Shown: positions 17,217-25,520 of the stretch, piece by piece
Layout: every line of letters begins with the position of its first letter
How positions within the stretch are numbered: position 1 is the first letter of the stretch
Origin: an uncultured Porphyromonadaceae bacterium
GTDB lineage: Bacteria > Bacteroidota > Bacteroidia > Bacteroidales > Muribaculaceae
Length of the DNA: 64,000 bases
Direction: 5' to 3'
NCBI GenBank assembly: GCA_947175495.1
Contig: CAMWNB010000007.1
Span: 1 to 64,000, forward strand
Program-made: the position numbers and the translations under genes
Notes under the pieces: generated by a model
Database searches by the model: none
What the model saw: the letters and a program-made list of their open reading frames with translations, nothing else
Told to the model about the DNA's origin: nothing

Positions 17217-19325
17217 ATGCCATTCTCTCCACTCATAACCCAGCCGGTCGCCATCTTTTCGGTGGTGCTGATGATCATACTCTTTGCGCCGCTGCTGCTC
17301 AGCCGGCTCAAAGTGCCGCACATCGTGGGCATGATTGTCGCCGGTGTGGTGGTGGGGCCCTATGGCTTCAATGTGCTCGACAACGACTCCAGTTTCGCCA
17401 TATTCGGCCAGGTGGGCCTGCTGTACCTCATGTTCCTTGCGGGCCTTGAGATAGACATGTACCATCTGCGGCTCAACCTGCGCCGCGGCATGCTGTTCGG
17501 AGTCATGACGCTCGTCATCCCCCTTGTGCTCGGAGTGCTCAGCTCTGTGTTTCTGCTGCGCCTGGGGTGGACCACCTCGCTGCTGCTCGGCGCCATGTAC
17601 GCCTCCCACACGCTCATCTCCTATCCCGTCGCCGCCCGCTTCGGCATCACCAAGTCGGCGCCGGTGCTCGTGGCCATTGTGGGCACGATCATAGCAGTGG
17701 CCGGCGCCCTGTTCGTGCTTGCTGCAGTGGGCAGCGTGGCGCGCGACGGCCAGTTCAGCCTGCTGGCCATGCTGTGGCTGCTTGTAAAGATGATGTTGTG
17801 GACCATGGCCATGCTCTACAGCATTCCGCGCCTCACACGCTGGTTTTTCAAGCGCTACGGCGAGAAAGTGACGCAGTACGTCTTTGTGATGGTGATGGTG
17901 TTCATGGCCGCGTGGAGTGCGCAGCTCATCGGCCTTGAGGCTGTGCTCGGCGCCTTTGCCGCCGGCCTTGTGCTCAACCGCTATGTGCCTGCCGCATCGC
18001 CGCTGATGAGCTCCATCGAGTTTGTAGGCAACGCTCTGTTCATTCCCTATTTCCTCATCAGCGTGGGCATGATGATAAACGTGCGCGTCATTTTCAACGC
18101 CGACACGCTTGCCGTCAGCGCCGTCATGCTTGCCGTGGCGATAGTCGGAAAATGGCTGCCCGCCTTTCTGGCCCAGCGTGTCAACGGCTACAGGACTTCG
18201 GGACGCGACGTGATGTTCGGCCTTACATGTGCCCACACAGCCGTGGCTCTTGCCGTCGTCACCGTGGGCTACGACCTGGGCCTGCTCGACGTGCGCGTGC
18301 TCAACAGCACCGTGCTCGTGATCCTTGTCACATGCGCCATCGCTCCGATGATTACAGCCCGTGCCGCCGCCAAAGAGAAAATCGCCATGCTCGAGGACGA
18401 GGACGGCGACGACCGTCCGCTGCGCCACAACCGCACGCTCGTGCCTGTGGCCAATCCGCTCACCGCACCGTCGCTCGTGGAGATGGCCGTGCTGATGCGC
18501 AACGACCGCGGCACACACGATTTCTATGCACTGCATGTGCGGGCCGACAACGCTCCGCAGGCCAAGCGCGTGTCGGCCTACGCTCTCGACGCCGCCACGA
18601 AGGCCGGCTCGGCTGTCGACGTGGAGGTGCAGCCGCTCGAGCGCTACGACCTCAACGCCATCACCGGCATGGTCAACGTCATAGAGGAGCGCGACATCAC
18701 CGAAGTGATTCTCGGCATGCACCGCCGTGTCGGCGTCATCGACTCATTCTTCGGGTCGAAGGTCGACCAGCTGCTGCGCGCCACCAACCGCATGGTCATA
18801 ATCCCACGCTGCTACATCCCCCCGAACACGCTCACGCGCATAGTCGTGCGGGTGCCCGCCGGCGCGCAGTACGAGACGGGTTTCAGCCGTTGGGTGCGCT
18901 GTCTGGCGCGTCTCACCCACCAGTTGGGCTGCCGCATCATTTTCTGCTGTCCGGCCGCCGTGCAGCCGCTCATCCGCGGCGTGCTCTATCAGGCCAACTA
19001 CGGCGTGCGCTGCGAGTTCCGCACGGCCGAGACATGGGACGACTTCATCCCCATGGCCGGACGTGTGCTCGACGACGACCTTTTCGTGGTCATCGGAGCG
19101 CGCGCCAACTCCGTGAGCCACGACTCCGACATGGTGCATCTGCCCGAATTCCTGCAGCGCTACTTCTCGGGCAACAATCTGATGATCATCTATCCCGAGC
19201 AATTCGGCGAGACGCCGGCGCTCACCTCGTTCGTCGACCCGCACGCCTCCGATGCCGGCTCGGCCCCGTCGCCCATCCCCGGCCGTCTGCGCCGCATCCT
19301 CCTGCACCTCCTCGGCAAAAAATAA
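17217..19325 (+). CDS. CPA2-type cation:proton antiporter with cytoplasmic tail
   Basis: A 702-residue inner-membrane Na+(K+)/H+ exchanger of the KefB/GerN type. Residues 1-390 hold about 12 hydrophobic segments, including PHIVGMIVAGVVVGP, FLAGLEIDM and VLGAFAAGLVLNRY. Residues 400-690 are soluble and look like two universal-stress-type domains rather than the TrkA-N domain of KefB/KefC. It should help pH and cation homeostasis. It follows asd closely and ends at a strong hairpin. The ion specificity is not determinable. Confidence 0.9.
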   Translation: MPFSPLITQPVAIFSVVLMIILFAPLLLSRLKVPHIVGMIVAGVVVGPYGFNVLDNDSSFAIFGQVGLLYLMFLAGLEIDMYHLRLNLRRGMLFGVMTLVIPLVLGVLSSVFLLRLGWTTSLLLGAMYASHTLISYPVAARFGITKSAPVLVAIVGTIIAVAGALFVLAAVGSVARDGQFSLLAMLWLLVKMMLWTMAMLYSIPRLTRWFFKRYGEKVTQYVFVMVMVFMAAWSAQLIGLEAVLGAFAAGLVLNRYVPAASPLMSSIEFVGNALFIPYFLISVGMMINVRVIFNADTLAVSAVMLAVAIVGKWLPAFLAQRVNGYRTSGRDVMFGLTCAHTAVALAVVTVGYDLGLLDVRVLNSTVLVILVTCAIAPMITARAAAKEKIAMLEDEDGDDRPLRHNRTLVPVANPLTAPSLVEMAVLMRNDRGTHDFYALHVRADNAPQAKRVSAYALDAATKAGSAVDVEVQPLERYDLNAITGMVNVIEERDITEVILGMHRRVGVIDSFFGSKVDQLLRATNRMVIIPRCYIPPNTLTRIVVRVPAGAQYETGFSRWVRCLARLTHQLGCRIIFCCPAAVQPLIRGVLYQANYGVRCEFRTAETWDDFIPMAGRVLDDDLFVVIGARANSVSHDSDMVHLPEFLQRYFSGNNLMIIYPEQFGETPALTSFVDPHASDAGSAPSPIPGRLRRILLHLLGKK

Positions 19326-19361
19326 GACCCCGTTCGCCAATATATTGGGAAACGGGGTCTT
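19324..19361. terminator. Bidirectional terminator between antiporter and ribE
   Basis: An 11-bp stem AAGACCCCGTT / AACGGGGTCTT closes a 16-base AT-rich loop. It lies between converging genes. The same stem core recurs at 40141-40184. Confidence 0.85.
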
Positions 19362-19448
19362 AATGTGGTTCTGTAGTGTTTTCGTGGTTTGGGTATTGGG
19401 AGTGCGGCCGGGGGACATGAAAGACCCCTGCCGCTCTTCAATAATCTG

Positions 19449-20060
19449 TTATGCCTCTTTCACCTCCTGCAGGCGGGCAAGGTATTTGCCTATGATGTCG
19501 AACTCGAGGTTGACACGCGTGCCTTTCTCGATGCGGCAGAAATTGGTGTGCTCAAGCGTGTAGGGGATGATGGCCACGCGGAACGAGCGCAGCTCGCTGT
19601 TGCACACGGTGAGGCTGACGCCGTTCACGGTGACGGAGCCTTTCTCCACGGTCATGTAGCCCTTGGCCGCCATCTCGGGCGACACTTCGTACTCGAACTT
19701 GAAATAGCGGCTGCCGTCCACCTCCTCGATGTCGGTGCACACGGCCGTGGTGTCGACGTGGCCCTGCACGATGTGGCCGTCAAGGCGCCCGTTCATCAGC
19801 ATGGAGCGCTCGAGGTTCACGAGGTCGCCGGCCTTGAGCAGGCCCAGGTTGGAGCGGTCGAGGGTCTCCTGGATGGCCGTCACGGTGTAGGTCTCGTCGG
19901 GGTTGAGCGACACCACCGTCAGGCACACGCCGTTGTGGGCCACCGACTGGTCTATCTTGAGTTCGTTGACGAACGAGCAGCGCACTGTCAGCTGCAGGTT
20001 GCCGCCTTCGCGGTCGGCTGCGACCACGGTGGCGGCTTCTTCTACTATTCCGGAAAACAT
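19449..20060 (-). CDS. ribE: Riboflavin synthase alpha chain
   Basis: Dismutates two 6,7-dimethyl-8-ribityllumazine molecules into riboflavin. The N terminus MFSGIVEE is diagnostic, and the two lumazine-binding domains are visible as internal repeats (NGVCLTVVS near residue 45, VNGVSLTVCN near residue 145; GHIVQGHVDTT between them). 203 residues is normal. It is the last gene of the dut-TPR-DUF4292-menA-ribE run, 15 bases after menA. Its substrate is made by RibH, encoded at 33021-33512. No FMN riboswitch is seen at either gene. Confidence 0.97.
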   Translation of the reverse strand: MFSGIVEEAATVVAADREGGNLQLTVRCSFVNELKIDQSVAHNGVCLTVVSLNPDETYTVTAIQETLDRSNLGLLKAGDLVNLERSMLMNGRLDGHIVQGHVDTTAVCTDIEEVDGSRYFKFEYEVSPEMAAKGYMTVEKGSVTVNGVSLTVCNSELRSFRVAIIPYTLEHTNFCRIEKGTRVNLEFDIIGKYLARLQEVKEA

Positions 20061-20075
20061 ATTATGTCAGTTATG

Positions 20076-20963
20076 TCAGTTTGTTACTATTGCACATGTG
20101 AGAAATCCCAGGGCATAGGCCAGCATCAGCATGGCCGTCATGCCCAGCAGAGGGTTGATGGCGCGTCCGTGGCGCTTTCCGAGCGCCAGCCACAGGGCCG
20201 TGTGGGCCACGAGATAGCCCAGAGGCACAATCAGGCGCGCGACCATGGGCATGGTGTGCCACTCGGGGATGGTAAGGGCCACGGCCACGATGCCGTCGAC
20301 GAGGTAGAGAGCGCGCGCCACAGGGCGTCCGCAGCGCACGGCCAGCGTGAGCTTGCCCACCGCCCGGTCGTCGTCGCAGTCGCGGTAGTTGTTGACGATT
20401 AGCACGTTGGCTCCCATAAGGCCGATGGCCACAGAGCCCAGCGCCACGTCGGGCGTGCACGTGCCGCTCTGCACATAGTAGGTGAGGCACACGGGCACGA
20501 CGCCGAAGAACACCACCACGGCCACCTCGCCCCAGCCGTTGCGCGCCAGCGGGTAAGGCCCCGTGCTGTAGGCCAGAGCGCCGAGGGCTATGAACACGCC
20601 GGCTATCACCAGCCACCAGCCGCCCCAGGCCACGAGCGAAAGCCCCGTCATGCAGGCCAGGCCCAGTGTGGCGTAGGTGGCGCGCAGCATGGCGCGCGGA
20701 GTGATGTCGCCCTCGGTGACGCCGCGCCGTGGCCCCTCGCGTCCGGCGCGGTCCAGGCCGGCCGTGTAGTCGTAGTATTCGTTGGCGAAGTTGCTCGCTA
20801 TCTGGGCCAGCACGGCGAACGCCGCACACAACGCCGCCGGCGCCGCGCGGAAGCATCCGTCGGCCACGGCATATCCGCAGGCGGCCGCCACGCCGGCCAG
20901 CGACACGGGCAGCGTGCGCAGGCGCATGGCTTCTATCCAGCATACGGTCTTGGTCGTTCCCAT
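20076..20963 (-). CDS. menA: 1,4-dihydroxy-2-naphthoate polyprenyltransferase
   Basis: UbiA-family integral membrane enzyme that joins a polyprenyl chain to dihydroxynaphthoate in menaquinone synthesis. The two Asp-rich motifs are NEYYDYTAGLD (about residue 60) and NNYRDCDDDRAVGK (about residue 175). Nine hydrophobic segments and 295 residues fit the family. The open frame continues upstream, but ATG 20963, 8 bases after the DUF4292 stop, gives the normal N terminus (MGTTKTVCWIEAMRLRTLP). Menaquinone is the respiratory quinone expected in Bacteroidales. Confidence 0.94.
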   Translation of the reverse strand: MGTTKTVCWIEAMRLRTLPVSLAGVAAACGYAVADGCFRAAPAALCAAFAVLAQIASNFANEYYDYTAGLDRAGREGPRRGVTEGDITPRAMLRATYATLGLACMTGLSLVAWGGWWLVIAGVFIALGALAYSTGPYPLARNGWGEVAVVVFFGVVPVCLTYYVQSGTCTPDVALGSVAIGLMGANVLIVNNYRDCDDDRAVGKLTLAVRCGRPVARALYLVDGIVAVALTIPEWHTMPMVARLIVPLGYLVAHTALWLALGKRHGRAINPLLGMTAMLMLAYALGFLTCAIVTN

Positions 20964-20971
20964 AGGCGCGG

Positions 20972-21820
20972 TCAGAAAATTCCTGCTTTCAGAATTGCGG
21001 CGGCATCCACGCGCTTGTAGCCCTTCAGCGAGGGCATCGCAGGCGCGGCCGTGGCGTTGTAGGAAGCGTCGGAGAGGGTGTAGGAGAGCGTGGCGTCCAC
21101 GGTTTTCTTGGCCACGGAGGCCTTGACGGTCATGGCCGAGGCCATGGCGCCGATGGTGGTCAGCGACGCCGCGGGAGTGAACGTGCAGGTGGCGGCGTTG
21201 CCGCCCTTGGGCGACACGGTGACGGACGTGAGCGCCATGCGGTCGTCGGCCAGCCGCGTGGCCTTCATGGTCCAGTCGTAGGCCTTCGGGGCGGTGGCCG
21301 GAGCGATGGCTATGCCGTCGGCGCCGTCGGCTGTGATGCGCAGCTGTGAGGCTGCCGAAGGCGTGGCGGTCCCTGCGCCGGGGATGCACGCGCGGCCCAG
21401 CAGCAGGCTCTGCATGTCGGGCAGCGTAAGGCCGGTGCGGGCGGTGACGGCCGCAGTCGGTTCAGCCACGAGATAGCGGTGGAACTTGTCGACGAGGTAG
21501 ATGCTGTCGGGCGTGGCGCGCAGCACGGCCACTTCTATGCCCAGCACACGCACGCTGGCGTGGATGAGCTCGTCGCGCACCATTGTGAGCGTGCCCGACG
21601 CGCTGATGCTCATGGGCGAGCGCAGAGTGGCGCGCATGGGCATGCGCACGTCGTGCCACAGGCCGTAGGCCGAGGTCATCGACGCATAGCGCTGCACGGG
21701 CGTCGCGTCGGCTTCCGGGGTGAGGGTCGTGGCTGTTGAGGTGCCGGTGGCTTGTTTCTGCGAGCCGCACGCGGCCAGCATGGCTGCCGCGGCGGCTATG
21801 ATGAATATGCGGGCTTTCAT
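20972..21820 (-). CDS. DUF4292 lipoprotein
   Basis: A 282-residue predicted lipoprotein: signal peptide with lipobox MLAACGS (Cys 18), then a beta-rich domain containing ADATPVQRYASM, IYLVDKFHRYLVAEP and a C-terminal repeat of similar strands, resembling the LolA/LolB-like DUF4292 family of Bacteroidetes. Such proteins may bind lipid or lipoprotein chains at the outer membrane; this is inference. It overlaps the TPR gene by four bases. In many relatives this TPR-DUF4292 pair precedes an envC-type gene (from memory); here menA follows instead. Confidence 0.85.
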   Translation of the reverse strand: MKARIFIIAAAAAMLAACGSQKQATGTSTATTLTPEADATPVQRYASMTSAYGLWHDVRMPMRATLRSPMSISASGTLTMVRDELIHASVRVLGIEVAVLRATPDSIYLVDKFHRYLVAEPTAAVTARTGLTLPDMQSLLLGRACIPGAGTATPSAASQLRITADGADGIAIAPATAPKAYDWTMKATRLADDRMALTSVTVSPKGGNAATCTFTPAASLTTIGAMASAMTVKASVAKKTVDATLSYTLSDASYNATAAPAMPSLKGYKRVDAAAILKAGIF

Positions 21821-23595
21821 TCGAAAAATATTGTCTTGTGCTGTACCTTTTTGGCTATTAGTCTGTTGTCGGGGTCGAGAGCGAGAGCCTTGCGCCAGTA
21901 GGCAAGCGCCTCGTCGCGGTCGCCGGTCATGAAATAGATGTCGCCGGCGTGGTCGTACACCTCGACCGAGGGCTCGTAGTCGTTGCCTTCGTCGCTTTCA
22001 TCGGTCATGATGCGCAGCACGGCGTCGATGTAGCGGCGTGCCAGCGTGTAGTCCTTCTTGCGGAAGAACACCCATGCGTAGGTGTCGAGATAGGTGGGAT
22101 TTTCCGGCTCGCTCTTCACGGCCAGTGCCGAATAGTGCTCGGCCTTGTCGAGCAGAGTGTCGTTCACGGCCAGATGGTAGGCGTAATTGTTCATGGCCAT
22201 GAAGTTGCGGGGATTCACGGTGATGGCGCGCTCGTAGAGCACGGCCGAGCTGTCGCGCAGCCCCATGCCGTAGGCCACGTCGCCGCGCATGGCCCAGTAT
22301 TCGCTGGCAGCCTCGGGGTTGTCCACCCCGGCTATGTCGAAGGAGTCGAGCATGGCCGCGGCCTCGTCGTAGCGTTTGAGATAGTTGAGGCGGGCGGCTC
22401 CGACTATGGGGAAGTAGAGCGCCTCGGGAAAGCGCTCGGCGCCGCGGCGGGCGGCGTCGATCATCGCGCTGTCGTCGTTGCGCCGTGCCTGCATCTGCAC
22501 GAGCATGGTCCACAGCTCCGGATTCTCCGGGTCGAGGTCCACGGCATAGCCGGCCTGCTCGGCGGCGGCATCGGCGCGGCCCGTCTGGGCCAGATAGATG
22601 GCGTTGAGAGTGTGTAGCTCCGGCTCGCCGGGATTCACCTGCCGCATCACGTCGAAAAGGCGGTCGATGCGCGCATGCTGCGTGGAGTCGTCGAAGAGTG
22701 CGCGGATGTAGGACGAGAGCATCCGCATCTTGTTGGGAAAGTCGAGGTTCGGGCTCTCGAGCGCACGGAACACCTCGTCGTCGAAGGCCGTGCTGTCGCC
22801 CTGCCGCAGGTGCAGGTTGGCGCGCAGCATCAGCGCGCGGCCGTCGGTGCTGTCCATGCCGCACACGGCGTTGTAGCGCGCCAGGGCGCTGTCCGGGCGG
22901 TTGTAGCTCTCGAACATCTGGCCCGTGTACAGGGCCACGTCGGGGTCGGCCGGCGCGGCGGCCGATATGCGCGACAGCTCGCCGAGCACGGCGGCCGTGT
23001 CGTTGCGCAGCGCAAGAGCGCGTATCTTGTGGCTGCTCAGACCGATGTCGAAGCCCAGACCCTTCTCGAGCGCCGAATAGATGGTCATGGCGCTGTCGTA
23101 GGCGGCCGAGTCGCCTTTCATGTACATCACCACATAGGTGTCGGCCAGGCTCATGGCCGGGTCGTTGCGACCCGGCAGGGCGTCGCGCAGAGCCTTCCAC
23201 ACGGCGGCCACGTCGGCATACTTCTGCAGGTGCGTGGCCACCTCGGCCACGGCCGTGGCGTTGGCGTAGTCGGCGGGGTTGGCTGCAAAGCGGCGCCACA
23301 TGGCCCTGTAGGCCGCCTCGGTCTCGGCCGAGTCCAGCTGCGTGGTCTGCAGCAGCAGGTCGGCGTATTCGGCGGCGATGTCGGGGTCGGCGGGATCGAG
23401 GGCGGTGGCGCGCCGCAGTTTGTTGGTGTAGTCCGTGTAGGCCTCGCTGCTGAGGTCGTTCATGGCGTCGAGGAAGATGTAGGCCGCCTTGCGGCTGCGT
23501 GCATCCTCGTCCCAGTCGCCCGCGGCCTTGGCCGAGAGTGCTGCGGCGCCCGCCACGAGCAGGCCCAGGACTATGTGGTGAAGTCGTATTCTCAT
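21817..23595 (-). CDS. Exported TPR-repeat protein
   Basis: A 592-residue protein with a signal peptide (residues 1-24) followed almost entirely by tetratricopeptide helices. The best repeats lie at residues 440-590 (YGMGLRDSSAVLYERAITVNP, AEHYSALAVKSEPENPTYLD, DEALAYWRKALALDPDNR). It should act as a periplasmic or outer-membrane scaffold. It starts 4 bases after dut and overlaps the DUF4292 gene, so a joint envelope role with that lipoprotein is plausible. No enzymatic domain is visible. Confidence 0.88.
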   Translation of the reverse strand: MRIRLHHIVLGLLVAGAAALSAKAAGDWDEDARSRKAAYIFLDAMNDLSSEAYTDYTNKLRRATALDPADPDIAAEYADLLLQTTQLDSAETEAAYRAMWRRFAANPADYANATAVAEVATHLQKYADVAAVWKALRDALPGRNDPAMSLADTYVVMYMKGDSAAYDSAMTIYSALEKGLGFDIGLSSHKIRALALRNDTAAVLGELSRISAAAPADPDVALYTGQMFESYNRPDSALARYNAVCGMDSTDGRALMLRANLHLRQGDSTAFDDEVFRALESPNLDFPNKMRMLSSYIRALFDDSTQHARIDRLFDVMRQVNPGEPELHTLNAIYLAQTGRADAAAEQAGYAVDLDPENPELWTMLVQMQARRNDDSAMIDAARRGAERFPEALYFPIVGAARLNYLKRYDEAAAMLDSFDIAGVDNPEAASEYWAMRGDVAYGMGLRDSSAVLYERAITVNPRNFMAMNNYAYHLAVNDTLLDKAEHYSALAVKSEPENPTYLDTYAWVFFRKKDYTLARRYIDAVLRIMTDESDEGNDYEPSVEVYDHAGDIYFMTGDRDEALAYWRKALALDPDNRLIAKKVQHKTIFFE

Positions 23596-23599
23596 TGTG

Positions 23600-24049
23600 C
23601 TAATTCAGTCCGGTGTGGCCGAAGCCGCCGTCGCCGCGGCGTGTCTCGTCGATTTCCCCGACGGGTTCCCACTCCACACGCGTGTAAGGAGCCACCACCA
23701 TCTGGCAGATGCGTTCGCCGGGGTTGATGGTGAAAGGTTCGCGGCCCAGGTTGATGACGATGACGCCGATTTCGCCGCGGTAGTCGGCGTCGACGGTGCC
23801 GGGGCTGTTGGCCAGTGTCAGGCCGTGGCGCAGAGCCAGGCCGCTGCGCGGGCGTATCTGCATCTCGTAGCCGGCGGGCAGCTGCACGCGCAGCCCCGTG
23901 GGGATGAGGGCGCGGTCGAGCGACTGCAGCGTCACCGGCTCTTCGATGGCGGCGCGCACGTCCATGCCTGCCGATTCGTTGGTCTCGTAGGCCGGCAGCT
24001 CGTGGCCCGAACGGTTGATTATCTTTACTTTCAGTTTGTCCATCTTCAT
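23600..24049 (-). CDS. dut: dUTP diphosphatase
   Basis: Hydrolyses dUTP to dUMP and pyrophosphate, keeping uracil out of DNA and feeding dTMP synthesis. All five trimeric dUTPase motifs are present in 149 residues: SAGMDVRA, RPRSGLALRHG, GTVDADYRGEIGV, ERICQMVV and the C-terminal P-loop-like RGDGGFGHTG. It is the first gene of the dut-TPR-DUF4292-menA-ribE run. An ATG two codons later (24043) is an equally possible start. Confidence 0.97.
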   Translation of the reverse strand: MKMDKLKVKIINRSGHELPAYETNESAGMDVRAAIEEPVTLQSLDRALIPTGLRVQLPAGYEMQIRPRSGLALRHGLTLANSPGTVDADYRGEIGVIVINLGREPFTINPGERICQMVVAPYTRVEWEPVGEIDETRRGDGGFGHTGLN

Positions 24050-24152
24050 GTGTTTTGCGGAATGCAGGAGATTAAACCATTTAAACGTACATGCACTCTT
24101 GAATCTCCAATAATCTAACCCCCCGCCTTCCGCTAAAGTTCAGATTCCGGTG

Positions 24153-24473
24153 TCAGAGCGTTATGCGCACGGTGGTGTCGCCGGCCTTGAGTATGTATAT
24201 GCCCCGCGCGCCCACACGCAGCCTTGAGGTGCCGGCCGGAAGCTCTGTCTGCGACACGGTCTGCCCCAGTATGGTGAACAGCTTCACCGGCGTGCGCCGC
24301 GACACCGTCACATACACATAGCCCTCGCGCACGTTCACGCGCACGTCGAGCGGCGAGTCGTTGTCGGCCGCCGTCAGCTCTATGCTCTCCCACGTCCGCG
24401 CGGGAGCGGCCCCGGCTGCGGGAGCCGAGGCGAGCAGGGCGATGACGGAGAGTATGAGCAGGAATCGTTTCAT
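24153..24473 (-). CDS. Small secreted protein dominated by a sorting-type tail
   Basis: A 106-residue protein: signal peptide (residues 1-22), a short beta segment, and a last 45 residues that resemble a type IX (Por) C-terminal sorting domain: VKLFTILGQTV, then ARGIYILKAG and a final TVRITL strand. There is almost no passenger domain between signal and tail. It is 14 bases after ansA and probably co-transcribed with metG-ansA. It may be a small surface protein or a decayed remnant of a larger one. It has no recognisable function. Confidence 0.7.
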   Translation of the reverse strand: MKRFLLILSVIALLASAPAAGAAPARTWESIELTAADNDSPLDVRVNVREGYVYVTVSRRTPVKLFTILGQTVSQTELPAGTSRLRVGARGIYILKAGDTTVRITL

Positions 24474-24487
24474 CAGCAGAGGTTTTG

Positions 24488-25519
24488 CTACACCGACATT
24501 TCGCCGGCTATGGTGTGGGCCATGCGGCGGCGCACCGCATCGGCGTCGAGGCCGAGGCCGAAAAGAAACATCATCTTGGCCAGGGCGGCCTCAAAAGTGA
24601 TGTCGGCGCCGCTCACGACACCCGTCGAACTGAGGATGTCGCCGGCCAGATAGCGCCCGGGATGCACGCCGCCGTTGGCACACTGCGTCACGTTCACGAT
24701 CACGATGCCGCGCTTCACGGCGTCGGTGATGGCGTCGGTGAACCACTGCGCCGTCGGCGCGTTGCCCGTGCCGTATGTGCGCAGCACTATGCCTTTCACG
24801 TCGGGCGTGTGCAGCATGTGCCGCAGCGAGCTTTCCGTGAGGCCGGGGAATATGTCTATGGCTATTACGTTGGTGTCCAGGTTGTAGTGCACGCGCATGC
24901 CGCTGCCGTGCGCGTGGTCGCGGTGCAGGTTCTCGCGCTTGTAGTGGATGCCCAGGCCTATCTTGGCCAGCTCGGGATAGTTGCTGCTGCGGAAGGCGTT
25001 GAAATTGTCGGCCGAGCGCTTGCTGGCGCGGTTGCCGCGCCAGAGGAAGTCCTCGAACAGTATGGCCACCTCCTGCACCATCGGCCGCCCGTCGGTGTCG
25101 CGCTCGGCGGCTATCTGGAGGGCGGTGATGAGGTTTTCCTCGCCGTCGGTGCGCACCTCGCCTATAGGCAGCTGCGAGCCGGTGATGATGACAGGTTTCT
25201 CCAGACCGTCGAGCATGAACGACAGCGCCGAGGCCGTGTAGGCCATCGTGTCGGTGCCGTGCAGCACCACGAAGCCGTCGTAGGCGTCGTAGTTGTCGGC
25301 CACGGCGCGCACGATGCTCTGCCAGTGGGCCGGGCTCATGTCGCTCGAGTCGATGGGCGGGTCGAACTGTATGTTGTCGATCACATAGTCCAGCATCTTC
25401 ACCTTAGGCACGTTTTCCATTAGGTGCGAGAAGTCGAAGGGGCGCAGGGCCTTGGTGGCCTGGTCCTCGATCATGCCTATGGTGCCGCCGGTGTAGACTA
25501 TGAGAATCCTGGGCTTCAT
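24488..25519 (-). CDS. ansA: Type I L-asparaginase
   Basis: Hydrolyses L-asparagine to aspartate and ammonia. Both catalytic Thr motifs are present: YTGGTIGMIED near the N terminus and LHGTDTMAYTAS around residue 90. There is no signal peptide, which fits the cytoplasmic type I enzyme, and 343 residues is normal. It starts one base after the metG stop, so the two share an operon. Confidence 0.95.
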   Translation of the reverse strand: MKPRILIVYTGGTIGMIEDQATKALRPFDFSHLMENVPKVKMLDYVIDNIQFDPPIDSSDMSPAHWQSIVRAVADNYDAYDGFVVLHGTDTMAYTASALSFMLDGLEKPVIITGSQLPIGEVRTDGEENLITALQIAAERDTDGRPMVQEVAILFEDFLWRGNRASKRSADNFNAFRSSNYPELAKIGLGIHYKRENLHRDHAHGSGMRVHYNLDTNVIAIDIFPGLTESSLRHMLHTPDVKGIVLRTYGTGNAPTAQWFTDAITDAVKRGIVIVNVTQCANGGVHPGRYLAGDILSSTGVVSGADITFEAALAKMMFLFGLGLDADAVRRRMAHTIAGEMSV

Positions 25520-25520
25520 C

